Positions 1-6,582 are shown, counted from the stretch's first letter. The stretch is 9,862 nt of DNA from Acidobacteriota bacterium (GCA_003165615.1 PLWR01000272.1:1-9862), one strand, 5' to 3'. Numbers and translations are program-made. The notes: generated by a model from the sequence alone, not told the origin.

Positions 1-597
1 CATCGCATCCAAACGCCTTCCCTGCGGGGAGTGAATATCCAGCGCCTCTTCGGTTCTCAGCGTGCCCTTAAGACCGTGGAGGACTTTACCGAATTCGAAC
101 AGCGTGCCGCCTATTTCGACGGCGACATCGCCATGGCCGCCAAGAAAGGGGTTAACATTCTGGAAAGGGGTTCCCAGGTCCATGCCATGGCGGAATTCCT
201 GGAGATTCTGGATTTCCCTCCGGCTCCCAAACTTAACATTTATGGCGAACTCGACCGCACCAAGGCCACCGCAAGCGAACTCAGCGGTGAGGCGCTCTTT
301 AACGGAAAAGCGCGGTGCGCATTCTGCCATCCTGCCCCTTACTACACCGATAACAGCATGCACAACCTCAAGGCGGAGCGCTTTTACAAGCAGGAAATGG
401 TGAATGGCATGATGATGGATGCCGACGGCCCCATTAAGACTTTCCCCTTGCGAGGCATCAAGGACTCCCCACCCTATCTGCACGACGGGCGGTGCTTTAC
501 CCTTGAGGATACGGTGGAATACTTCAACCTCGTTCAACAGCTTCACTTGACCGCCCAGGAAAAGGAGGACCTCGTCGCTTTCTTGCGCACTTTATAG
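1..597 (+). CDS. MauG/di-heme cytochrome c peroxidase family protein, C-terminal part (5' end outside window)
   Basis: The frame is open from base 1, so the gene begins upstream and 198 residues are visible. The family comprises periplasmic c-type cytochromes with two haem domains; peroxidase members reduce H2O2 with electrons from small redox proteins, and MauG-type members oxidise protein or other substrates. The first visible residues include TPSLRGV, which usually closes the first haem domain. A CAFCH haem-binding motif (CxxCH) is encoded at 316-330, then an aromatic YYTDNSMHNL stretch, a Met-rich segment (NGMMMDADG) and the family-typical C-terminus TFPLRGIKDSPPYLHDGR...EDTVEYFNL. The protein ends in a helix finishing FLRTL, a normal end for the family, with TAG at 595-597. 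The signal peptide and first haem motif must lie outside the window. Substrate cannot be told from this fragment; family assignment is strong, peroxidase activity is not shown. Confidence 0.88.
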   Translation, partial: HRIQTPSLRGVNIQRLFGSQRALKTVEDFTEFEQRAAYFDGDIAMAAKKGVNILERGSQVHAMAEFLEILDFPPAPKLNIYGELDRTKATASELSGEALFNGKARCAFCHPAPYYTDNSMHNLKAERFYKQEMVNGMMMDADGPIKTFPLRGIKDSPPYLHDGRCFTLEDTVEYFNLVQQLHLTAQEKEDLVAFLRTL

Positions 598-724
598 GAA
601 TTATCTCCACGGAAAGACAAGAACGTAGAATTTGGCGCTGTGAAGAACATGCTGCCGAAGCTTGGCGCCGATCATGTGTGGATGATGCGGCTTTATTGTT
701 CCACTCATTAGATCTCCGATTAAG

Positions 725-769
725 GGATAGATTCTCTCTTGAAGTTCAAGAGAGAATCTATCCGTTTTT
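725..769 (+). terminator. Rho-independent terminator with very long perfect hairpin
   Basis: Arms 725-743 and 745-763 are exact reverse complements (19 bp, one central base; in RNA the loop would open to about 5-7 nt). A TTTTT run follows at 765-769. It lies 127 nt after the cytochrome stop and fits termination of that transcript. On the other strand no T-run follows the hairpin, so it is a weaker terminator for the convergent comEC transcript, though it could still protect its 3' end. Confidence 0.8.
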
Positions 770-788
770 GCCCTTTACCCTTTGCCAT
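768..788 (-). repeat. Three in-phase heptanucleotide repeats
   Basis: Reading + strand, TTGCCCT, TTACCCT and TTGCCAT follow each other without gaps; on the - strand this is the AGGNTRA-like 7-mer family seen in longer arrays at 5661-5709 and 6054-6109. It overlaps the end of the terminator T-run. Confidence 0.55.
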
Positions 789-824
789 TTGGTTTTCTTA
801 TGCCGGTCGACCACGCTGTGCTTC

Positions 825-3590
825 TCAAAGAAGGGGCGACGGCTTGCCGGCTCCCATAATGACCACTGCATCCGAACCCCAGTAGGTGCGGACTGTCAAC
901 GACCCATCCTTCCATTCCACCGTGGTGGCGCCGTCGAGGTCGGTTCGGAATATTTTGGCTCCGGCGTTGTGCAATGCTTCCAGTGCCGCGGAATTGGGCA
1001 AGCTTCCCACTCCGTTGTCCGCGCCCTCGGAACTGATAACCGCCACGCGCGGAGCGACGCGCTGGAGGAAACCTGCGCTTGAGGCTGACTTCGACCCGTG
1101 GTGCGCCACCGTGAGCACCTGGCTTTCCAGCGGTTCATGCAAGGCCAGCATTCCCTCTTCCGCAATCTTGCCCGCGCCTCCCGGCAGCAGGAAATTCATT
1201 CCCCTCGCGCTGATGCGCATGACCAATGAATCGTCGCTGGCATGTGACGCTACGTTGCCGGAGTCGGGTCCCGGCCACAGCACTCGAACTGACGCATCGC
1301 CAAACGTAAGGGCATCGCCCGCGATAAGGGTTCGAGTGGGAATCCCGTGTTCCGCTACTTTCTCCAAAAGGTCCGCGTACTCAGGAGTCTCAGGACTGGC
1401 AGCGTGCCAGAATTCGCCCACGCGGAAGTTCTCCAGAATGGCGTAAAGCCCGCCGAGGTGGTCCGGGGACGCGTGGGTGAGCGCCACCACATCGATCCGC
1501 TTGATTCCGAGCGACCACAGGTAGGGTGAAACAATATCCTCGCCGGAGTCCCAGCGCCGGCCCTGGAAGCCACCCTCCCGCGCTCCCCGCGCACGACTGC
1601 CGCCGGCATCCAGCAAGATCGTGGTGCCATCGGGAAGCACTACAAACACTGCTTCACCCGAGCCGCAATCGAGCGCCGTCATTTGCAACACACCGTGCGG
1701 CAAACGGGGCGCAAAGGGATGGGCTGCCACGAGCCCCACAAAAACCGCGCACGCTGCCAGCGCCGCACCCACCGCCCTCGGTGCAAATCGGAGTGCCACG
1801 CCCGCGAGCACAAACGCCCCGCAGAATCCATACGCCACCCACAGCGGCGGCGCCGGCATGCGGTAGGAGAGCCACGCCGCGAGTCCGGGTAAATGCGTCA
1901 TGTCAAAGAGCAAGGCCATGACCAGACTCAGCACCTTGGCCGGCCACGCCGCCGCTGCCGGTGACGCGACGCTCAACAAGTTGATCGGCAAGGCAAGCCC
2001 CAGAAGCACCGTCATCACCGGAATTGCCAGGGCGTTCATTCCCACGCCCGCAAAGGTAACGCGGTGAAAGGTCACCACCATCGGCAGCAGCAGCCCCAAT
2101 TGCAGGACGGCGGAAAACGCTAGGATGTTGGCGACCCACACCATGAGTCTCAGAGGCGCCACGATCACGTTGCGTGAGAGGGCAGGGAAGCGATCGAAGA
2201 GGCCGACGCGGCGGCGCAACGCATAGATCAGGGCGCGCAGGTCCAGGCGAGTTTGGGCGATGCGAGGTGAGAAGCGATCGTCGAGCAGTACATCGTCCAA
2301 CCGTAGCAGAGCGCGGCGATAGGGTTCAGTGGTGCGCGCGAGAATCGGAACCGCGACGCCGACAATCAGCAGCGCTGCGGAGAAGGAAAGCTGGAATCCT
2401 GATTCGAACAACCACGCCGGACGGAGATAGAGAAGAATCAGAGCAACGCCGCCAATGGCATTCATAGGGGAGTGGTCACGGTCGAGAATGCGCGCCACCA
2501 GGTAAAGCGCGATCATCAGTGTGGCACGCAGGGTGGGCGCGCGCTGCTCCACCAGGAAAGCGTAGACCACCAGGAACGCCAGCACCATAAACGCGCGGGT
2601 CACCCGCCGGAATCCCAACCCCCGCAGCAGGAATTCCACCAGCAGCGTGAGCAAACCCACGTGCAGACCGGCAATCACCAGCAAGTGGTAAAGGCCCGTC
2701 TTGCGAAAGTCTTCGATGGTGGCGGAATCAAGCGCCGTGCGGTCTCCCCACAACACCGCCTTCAGCACCGCGCCATTGCGCCCCTGGGCCGACCACGGCG
2801 GATAGATGTCATCAATGCCGCGCAGCAGGCGCTGGCGCGCGTGCTCCACGAATTCCGCGAAAGGGAACCCCGCGGGGTGGCCCACCTTTTCCACAAGGCG
2901 CGGATTCTTTACGGTTCCCACCCAGTAGATGTCTTCAATGTCCTCCATCCACCGGCGAAAATCGAAGCTCCCGGGGTTTTGATAAATGTGCGGCTTCTGC
3001 AAGCGGACGAGGGTTTGAATCTCGTCACCGAATTGGATTTCCCCGGTACCGCTCGAATCGTCACGATCATCGAAGCCCTGCACTCGCAGGCGGACCTTCC
3101 CGGTGACGGGATATACGTGCGCGAGTGACTCGACTTGCTGCGCCCCCACGTCAAACTGCGACCCGTATCCCGTGTGATAGGGAGTCGAAATCACCCTTCC
3201 CTTCAGCCGCACGGGGCTGTTCAGGTCCACACCCAAAGATCCCAGATAACGAACGTGGTTCAATGGGAAGCGCTGCTCCCAACGGCGCGCGGCCGCCACG
3301 CCGGTGAGTGTCATGCTCGCGAGCGCCAACCACACCGCCGTGCGGCCCCAGCCCGCACGAAGCAAGATCAGTCCAACGAGAATGGTGGCGGCTGCACTGG
3401 CAAGGAACCAGGGGATCCCCACCGTAGCGTGGATGTAATGCGCCCACACAATCCCCAAAGCAAAGCTCGAGGCGAGCGCCGCCAGGGGAGATTTGAAACG
3501 GTACGGCAGGTCTCGCCCCGGTGCATCGCCCCGCGATAATGCGCCGCGCGCCGACGAGGTCGAATTTTGATCAGCCACACTGCGGTTCAA
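825..3590 (-). CDS. comEC: ComEC/Rec2 family DNA-uptake channel protein
   Basis: Inner-membrane channel that takes single-stranded DNA into the cytoplasm during natural transformation. At 921 residues it has the full three-part family layout: N-terminal DUF4131-like region with membrane segments (about 35-100) and a soluble OB-like stretch (about 120-230); the Competence domain (about 270-600) with signature LLVIAGLHVG at 303-312 and many hydrophobic helices, plus a roughly 55-residue basic hydrophilic loop at 419-475; and a C-terminal metallo-beta-lactamase-like domain (about 634-905) with DCGSGEA at 641-647, THASPDHLGG at 705-714 and HHGS at 830-833. Start is TTG, chosen because GGTGG (3598-3602) sits 7 nt upstream and the preceding gene ends only 12 nt away; GTG codon 5 is an alternative. 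Some expected metal ligands in the C-terminal domain are changed (Gly805 where Asp is usual). Last gene of a three-gene operon. Confidence 0.93.
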   Translation of the reverse strand: MNRSVADQNSTSSARGALSRGDAPGRDLPYRFKSPLAALASSFALGIVWAHYIHATVGIPWFLASAAATILVGLILLRAGWGRTAVWLALASMTLTGVAAARRWEQRFPLNHVRYLGSLGVDLNSPVRLKGRVISTPYHTGYGSQFDVGAQQVESLAHVYPVTGKVRLRVQGFDDRDDSSGTGEIQFGDEIQTLVRLQKPHIYQNPGSFDFRRWMEDIEDIYWVGTVKNPRLVEKVGHPAGFPFAEFVEHARQRLLRGIDDIYPPWSAQGRNGAVLKAVLWGDRTALDSATIEDFRKTGLYHLLVIAGLHVGLLTLLVEFLLRGLGFRRVTRAFMVLAFLVVYAFLVEQRAPTLRATLMIALYLVARILDRDHSPMNAIGGVALILLYLRPAWLFESGFQLSFSAALLIVGVAVPILARTTEPYRRALLRLDDVLLDDRFSPRIAQTRLDLRALIYALRRRVGLFDRFPALSRNVIVAPLRLMVWVANILAFSAVLQLGLLLPMVVTFHRVTFAGVGMNALAIPVMTVLLGLALPINLLSVASPAAAAWPAKVLSLVMALLFDMTHLPGLAAWLSYRMPAPPLWVAYGFCGAFVLAGVALRFAPRAVGAALAACAVFVGLVAAHPFAPRLPHGVLQMTALDCGSGEAVFVVLPDGTTILLDAGGSRARGAREGGFQGRRWDSGEDIVSPYLWSLGIKRIDVVALTHASPDHLGGLYAILENFRVGEFWHAASPETPEYADLLEKVAEHGIPTRTLIAGDALTFGDASVRVLWPGPDSGNVASHASDDSLVMRISARGMNFLLPGGAGKIAEEGMLALHEPLESQVLTVAHHGSKSASSAGFLQRVAPRVAVISSEGADNGVGSLPNSAALEALHNAGAKIFRTDLDGATTVEWKDGSLTVRTYWGSDAVVIMGAGKPSPLL

Positions 3591-3597
3591 ATTTGGA

Positions 3598-3602
3598 CCA
3601 CC
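3598..3602 (-). promoter_or_regulatory. Ribosome binding site of comEC (GGTGG)
   Basis: On the - strand GGTGG lies 7 nt before a TTG codon, in the 12-nt gap after the methyltransferase stop (TAA at 3605-3603). It is the main support for a TTG start of comEC. Confidence 0.55.
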
Positions 3603-4877
3603 TTAGCTTCGGCGCGAGAGCCGGGCGAGGGATTCAATGTGGAAGGTCTGGGGAAAGAAATCGAACAGCTCCAAACTATCGAGCTGGTAACTGCGTTGGA
3701 GCAAGAAGCCCAAGTCGCGGGCCAGAGTGGGTGGGCTGCACGAAATGTAACACAGGCGCTTGGGACGCAAGGCCAAAAGGAGCTTCAAAGTTTCCGTCCC
3801 CACGCCGGCGCGGGGAGGGTCCATCACCACCAGGTCAGGGTCCATCTGGGCGCTGCGCCGCAGAAAGTCAAACGCCGTCCCGGCGATTGCTCGAACCTTC
3901 TTGCCGGGCACGGAGCGCGCGTTGGCGGCGAGATTATTGGTTGCTTGCGGCTGCACCTCCACTGCCATCACTTGGTCAAATCGCTTTGACAGGGGAAGCG
4001 CGAACAGGCCCACTCCGGCGTAAAGGTCAATCGCCACCGCGCCGGATTCTTCCGCCGTCACCGCGGTCACGAGCTCAGGGAGCAGGAACCGCGCGCTTTG
4101 GAAGAAGGCCGTCGGACCGACGCGATAGGCAAACTCTCCTATGCGATAGCTGAGATGCTGGTCACCGAAAACCTTCACGCTTGCGTCCTGCGCGAAGGCG
4201 ACGGTGGAAACGCCCCCAAGTCCCGCCAGGCACTTGTGGGCCAGCGTTTCCGCTTCCTCCTCGTTCCAGCTTCCGGAAAGCGTCACCATCACTTTTTCGT
4301 CACGATCATCAGCCAGAAGTTCCATCTCGCGACCCCTCGCCAGTTCGCTGATCCAGGGCTCGGTGCGCAACACCGCCAGCAGCGCGTTCAGGCGCGGGGA
4401 AAGAATCGGACAAGCATCGATGGGAACCAGGCGGTTTGACTCTGCCTCGAAAAATCCCAGCGCCGGCGCACCATCGGGTACCATCCCAATTTTCAATTGC
4501 CCCTGGTTGCGGTAGTTCCACTCCGGGCCGGAATGTGCCGTGATGGGTTGCTCCCATTTCACCTGACCCAACCGGCGCAGAGTTTCGCGCAGGATTTCAG
4601 TCTTCGCCGCCACCTGCGCGGGGTACGCCAGGTGCTGATATTGGCAGCCGCCGCAGCGGCTGAAATACGGACACCCCGCTTCGATGCGCTCGGGCGAGGG
4701 CGCAAGAATCCGCAGCGGGCGAGCATGGATCACACCTTTTTGCCGGCGGACTTCTTCCACTTCGGCTCGTTCGCCGGGCAAAACGCGCGGCGCGAGTACC
4801 GTGTGCCCGGCATGGAAGCCCAGCGCCTCGCCGCCATAAACCAACTTGACCGGTGAAAATTGAAATGGTGAAGACAC
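3603..4877 (-). CDS. rlmD: 23S rRNA (uracil-C5)-methyltransferase, RlmD/RumA type
   Basis: SAM-dependent enzyme that methylates C5 of a uridine in 23S rRNA (U1939 in E. coli RlmD). The 424 residues show an N-terminal TRAM RNA-binding domain (about 4-58), a [4Fe-4S] cluster motif with Cys69, Cys75, Cys78 and a distant Cys156, the SAM-binding motif DLYAGVG at 284-290, DPPRAG at 353-358, the catalytic cysteine loop SCSPPTLARD with Cys380 at 379-388, and the general-base segment FPQTFHIES with Glu415. All catalytic elements look intact. The usual FFQxN motif reads FFQSA at 258-262, so an often conserved Asn is Ala. GTG start, with AAGG 7 nt upstream overlapping the preceding gene's end; 9 nt separates the two genes and 12 nt the next, so it is the middle gene of an operon. 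RlmC- or RlmCD-type specificity cannot be excluded from sequence alone. Confidence 0.92.
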   Translation of the reverse strand: MSSPFQFSPVKLVYGGEALGFHAGHTVLAPRVLPGERAEVEEVRRQKGVIHARPLRILAPSPERIEAGCPYFSRCGGCQYQHLAYPAQVAAKTEILRETLRRLGQVKWEQPITAHSGPEWNYRNQGQLKIGMVPDGAPALGFFEAESNRLVPIDACPILSPRLNALLAVLRTEPWISELARGREMELLADDRDEKVMVTLSGSWNEEEAETLAHKCLAGLGGVSTVAFAQDASVKVFGDQHLSYRIGEFAYRVGPTAFFQSARFLLPELVTAVTAEESGAVAIDLYAGVGLFALPLSKRFDQVMAVEVQPQATNNLAANARSVPGKKVRAIAGTAFDFLRRSAQMDPDLVVMDPPRAGVGTETLKLLLALRPKRLCYISCSPPTLARDLGFLLQRSYQLDSLELFDFFPQTFHIESLARLSRRS

Positions 4878-4886
4878 GCGTATACC

Positions 4887-5603
4887 TTACAGGTAGAACA
4901 AACTCAACCGTGGAATCTTGTAATGTTCGAGCAGCCGGTTCTTAAGGAATCGCCGCTCCAACAAATCGACCTCTGGCGCCGCCATCTTGCGCCGAAACGG
5001 AATGAGGCCTCGATCCACTTCCGCGCGTAACTGCGCCAGGACTTCCACAGGTGTCCCGCGCAGGAGGGAAGCATTCAGCTTTTCTTCCAGCGCCGTCAGG
5101 TTTCTTTCCGTCTCTTCCAAGTCACCCATCGCCCCTGCCTGGGCGCGCGTCCCGAAAGTTTGAAGTGCGGCGGCGGCTTCCGCCAGTTCGTCCGCCAACA
5201 CTTGCTTTCCTTCGCCTCGCGCCTGCTGGCCCGCGCTTTGCACCGCCCCCGCGCAGCGCGCGAGAAATCGCGAAATCTCCTCCGTTGAAAACGACGCTTG
5301 TGCCTCCGCCTTTGCCGCGCGGGAAGTTCCTCCTTGCGCCGCCATCGCCCGGCCTTCCTCGACGGCGCGGAAAACTTCCTGCGAACAATACGCCAGGGTG
5401 TTCACCTTGCGATAGCTGCGCTTTCCCGTTTTGAATTTCTCAAAGGAGCGCTCGATTCCCGCCAGCACCGCTTCCAGCGGGAACCCCTGCTCTTTCCATG
5501 ATTCCACCAGCGCCCAATCAAGCGGGGAAAGCAGGACAGGTTCGGATCGGCACTTGCGGAACTGCTCCTCGATTTCGGTGAAGTAGTTGAAATAGTTTTC
5601 CAC
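4887..5603 (-). CDS. Unrecognised helical protein, first gene of the rlmD-comEC operon
   Basis: I do not recognise a named family. The 238-residue product has no signal peptide or membrane segment and looks cytoplasmic and mostly helical. An aromatic, acidic N-terminus (ENYFNYFTEIEEQF) is followed by LSPLDWALVESWKEQGFPLE at 25-44, whose pattern recalls the DnaD-type helical module of replication-initiation proteins; this is only a resemblance. A KVNTLAYCSQEVF segment (66-78) and an Ala/Glu/Gln-rich region (about 90-160, possible coiled coil) come next, and the C-terminus is basic-hydrophobic (FLKNRLLEHYKIPRLSLFYL). GTG start with AGG 6 nt upstream (5610-5612). It lies 9 nt before rlmD and is surely co-transcribed, so a role in RNA/ribosome or DNA metabolism is possible but unproven. 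Upstream DNA is repeat island, and no clear promoter is visible. Confidence 0.78.
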   Translation of the reverse strand: MENYFNYFTEIEEQFRKCRSEPVLLSPLDWALVESWKEQGFPLEAVLAGIERSFEKFKTGKRSYRKVNTLAYCSQEVFRAVEEGRAMAAQGGTSRAAKAEAQASFSTEEISRFLARCAGAVQSAGQQARGEGKQVLADELAEAAAALQTFGTRAQAGAMGDLEETERNLTALEEKLNASLLRGTPVEVLAQLRAEVDRGLIPFRRKMAAPEVDLLERRFLKNRLLEHYKIPRLSLFYL

Positions 5604-5612
5604 GGTAAACCT

Positions 5613-5643
5613 AGGTGCCAGGTATCAGGTGCCAGGTGTCAGG
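5613..5643 (+). repeat. Tandem 14-mer repeat (AGGTGCCAGGTRTC)
   Basis: Two adjacent 14-mers (5613-5626 and 5627-5640) differ at one base and are followed by a partial third unit (AGG). The reverse-complement counterpart with the same GGTGTC/GGTGCC/GGTATC vocabulary is at 6129-6158. The array abuts the ribosome binding site of the gene starting at 5603. Confidence 0.7.
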
Positions 5644-5660
5644 AGCAATTTCAAAGTTTA

Positions 5661-5709
5661 AGGATAAAGGGTAAAGGATAAAGGGTGAAGGCTGAGGGGT
5701 GAAGGCTAA
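5661..5709 (+). repeat. Heptanucleotide tandem array, seven units
   Basis: Seven gap-free 7-mers: AGGATAA, AGGGTAA, AGGATAA, AGGGTGA, AGGCTGA, GGGGTGA, AGGCTAA. The consensus is AGGNTRA. The period of 7 is strict although units vary, which suggests an old, diverged tandem array. Confidence 0.75.
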
Positions 5710-5713
5710 CCCT

Positions 5714-5728
5714 GATTTCTCACCAGCC
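5714..5728 (+). repeat. Left arm of 15-bp inverted repeat
   Basis: GATTTCTCACCAGCC here is exactly reverse-complementary to 6012-6026. It lies between the 7-mer array and the REP-like unit. Confidence 0.7.
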
Positions 5729-5748
5729 GTGGAGCGCAAGCCTTGCAA

Positions 5749-5830
5749 GCCCCAACGGGGCGGGATAACTCAGCCCAGGCCAACGGCCTGGGTTTCGGTA
5801 ACAAAGCTCTACGCCAAGCCCTGAAGGGGC
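5749..5830 (+). repeat. REP-like element, left copy (three hairpins)
   Basis: Three short palindromes in fixed order: GCCCCAACGGGGC (5749-5761), CCCAGGCCAACGGCCTGGG (5774-5792), GCCCTGAAGGGGC (5818-5830), with gaps of 12 and 25 bp. The same triple occurs inverted at 5899-5978 with gaps of 23 and 12. A GGAG at 5731, followed by a small GCAA/TTGC stem, recalls the GTAG/GGAG head of REP elements mobilised by RAYT transposases; that comparison is inference. Confidence 0.8.
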
Positions 5831-5898
5831 GTCCCAACCTTTCGAAATTGTCTCGCGATTGCCGATTCGTCCCCAGGAGTGGAGCTGAAAAGTGTATC

Positions 5899-5978
5899 GC
5901 CCTTTCAGGGCTCGGCCGTGTAACAATCTGTAAACCCAGGCCGTTGGCCTGGGCTGAGTTATTGCGCCCCTTTGGGGC
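5899..5978 (-). repeat. REP-like element, right copy (inverted)
   Basis: Reverse-oriented copy of the left unit: GCCCTTTCAGGGC (5899-5911), CCCAGGCCGTTGGCCTGGG (5935-5953), GCCCCTTTGGGGC (5966-5978). The shared core around the middle hairpin (AATAACTCAGCCCAGGCCAA in this orientation) is nearly identical to the left copy, while the hairpin 2-3 spacer is diverged. Together they make a BIME-like head-to-head pair. Confidence 0.8.
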
Positions 5979-6011
5979 TGAAAACTTCAATCGCCGAGAG
6001 AAAACCGCCGA

Positions 6012-6026
6012 GGCTGGTGAGAAATC
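6012..6026 (-). repeat. Right arm of 15-bp inverted repeat
   Basis: Exact reverse complement of 5714-5728, placed symmetrically outside the right REP-like copy. Confidence 0.7.
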
Positions 6027-6053
6027 CGGGCTAAAGGGCAAAGGGTGGCCAAT

Positions 6054-6109
6054 TCAGCCTTTATCCTTCACCCTTTACCCTTCACCCCTTGTTCATCACC
6101 CTTTACCCT
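6054..6109 (-). repeat. Heptanucleotide tandem array, eight units, inverted
   Basis: In-phase 7-mers on the + strand: TCAGCCT, TTATCCT, TCACCCT, TTACCCT, TCACCCC, TTGTTCA (degenerate), TCACCCT, TTACCCT. They are reverse complements of the AGGNTRA family at 5661-5709. A few 7-mer units in the opposite orientation occur near 6034-6047. Confidence 0.75.
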
Positions 6110-6128
6110 TTTGAGCTTCAACCTTCAT

Positions 6129-6158
6129 CCTGGCAGCTGATACCCGGCACCCGACACC
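6129..6158 (-). repeat. Outer GGTGCC/GGTATC repeat, inverted copy
   Basis: The reverse complement reads GGTGTCGGGTGCCGGGTATC followed by AGCTGCCAGG, built from the same hexamer words as 5613-5643 but in different order. It marks the right edge of the island. Confidence 0.6.
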
Positions 6159-6217
6159 TTTCTTGCTCCGCGCCTCCGCGGCGAAGGCCAGCTAGCCTCC
6201 GGTCGCTATTTTTAGGC

Positions 6218-6244
6218 TTGACAAGAGTAGCAAGGTAGTATACA
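6218..6244 (+). promoter_or_regulatory. Candidate sigma70-type promoter in gene-poor region
   Basis: A perfect TTGACA (6218-6223) is followed after 15 bp by TATACA (6239-6244); TACACT at 6241-6246 would give 17 bp. Transcription would start near 6251 and run into 6250-6720, where no recognisable gene exists, which is why an untranslated RNA is possible. The spacing is slightly short. Confidence 0.4.
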
Positions 6245-6509
6245 CTTGAGGGGTTGTTGCAAGGCAGGCCCCGCCATGGTTAAAGCTCTCGCCCCCTCAG
6301 CCACTGCTCCCGCAGTCAAGGCTCGAACCTCACGACAAAGCCACCAGGATTCAAGGCGCCGAGTTGCAGGCGTTGAGCCCGGGAGATCAAGCGGGTGCCA
6401 ACTCTCTTCGGCACGCTTTCCGCAGCTTTCGGACATTTATTCACCCTTCCAGAGGGTTCAACGTGGACAAATGGTCCGAGCAAAGAGGAAGAATACAAAG
6501 AAAAAAGAA

Positions 6510-6543
6510 TTTTCAACGACCAAAGCCGGAATGTTGTTGAAAA
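6510..6543. other. Stem-loop, 11-bp stem
   Basis: TTTTCAACGAC (6510-6520) can pair with GTTGTTGAAAA (6533-6543) with one G-U pair, leaving a 12-nt loop. No T-run follows on the + strand, so it is not a typical terminator. Confidence 0.45.
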
Positions 6544-6582
6544 CATTAGAAACACGGACAAAATGTATACCTATTTGACGGC

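Larger units (their letters stand above)
5613..6158. repeat. Nested inverted repeat island between divergent units
   Basis: A non-coding block of about 550 bp. From outside in, each side carries the same kinds of blocks in opposite orientation: GGTGCC/GGTATC repeats (5613-5643 and 6129-6158), 7-nt AGGNTRA arrays (5661-5709 and 6054-6109), a 15-bp perfect inverted repeat (5714-5728 and 6012-6026), and a REP-like triple-hairpin unit (5749-5830 and 5899-5978). The central 68 bp (5831-5898) are not palindromic. No convincing gene is present; the frames open here are by-products of the symmetric repeats. Confidence 0.8.

Noticed and set aside
598..711. In-frame open stretch of 37 codons after the cytochrome TAG (possible readthrough)
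   Set aside because: The protein already ends where the family normally ends, and the extension resembles nothing I know; an open stretch this short is expected by chance.
2472..3128. 218-codon + strand frame inside comEC
   Set aside because: Antisense shadow; Gln/His/Arg-rich composition typical of a wrong frame.
5706..6114. Open frames on both strands across the REP-like island
   Set aside because: They arise from the symmetric GC-rich repeats; no ribosome binding sites, and the products mirror each other.
5613..6158. CRISPR array
   Set aside because: Repeat units are 7 or 14 bp with no spacers, and no cas gene is present.
6280..6335. tRNA-like GGCTCGAACC segment
   Set aside because: Looks like a T-loop fragment, but no acceptor, D or anticodon arms can be folded around it on either strand.
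6246..6578. Basic 100-110-codon frame from TTG 6246 or ATG 6276
   Set aside because: Low complexity, no family, only a weak AGG before ATG 6276; kept as an alternative to an untranslated RNA but not called.
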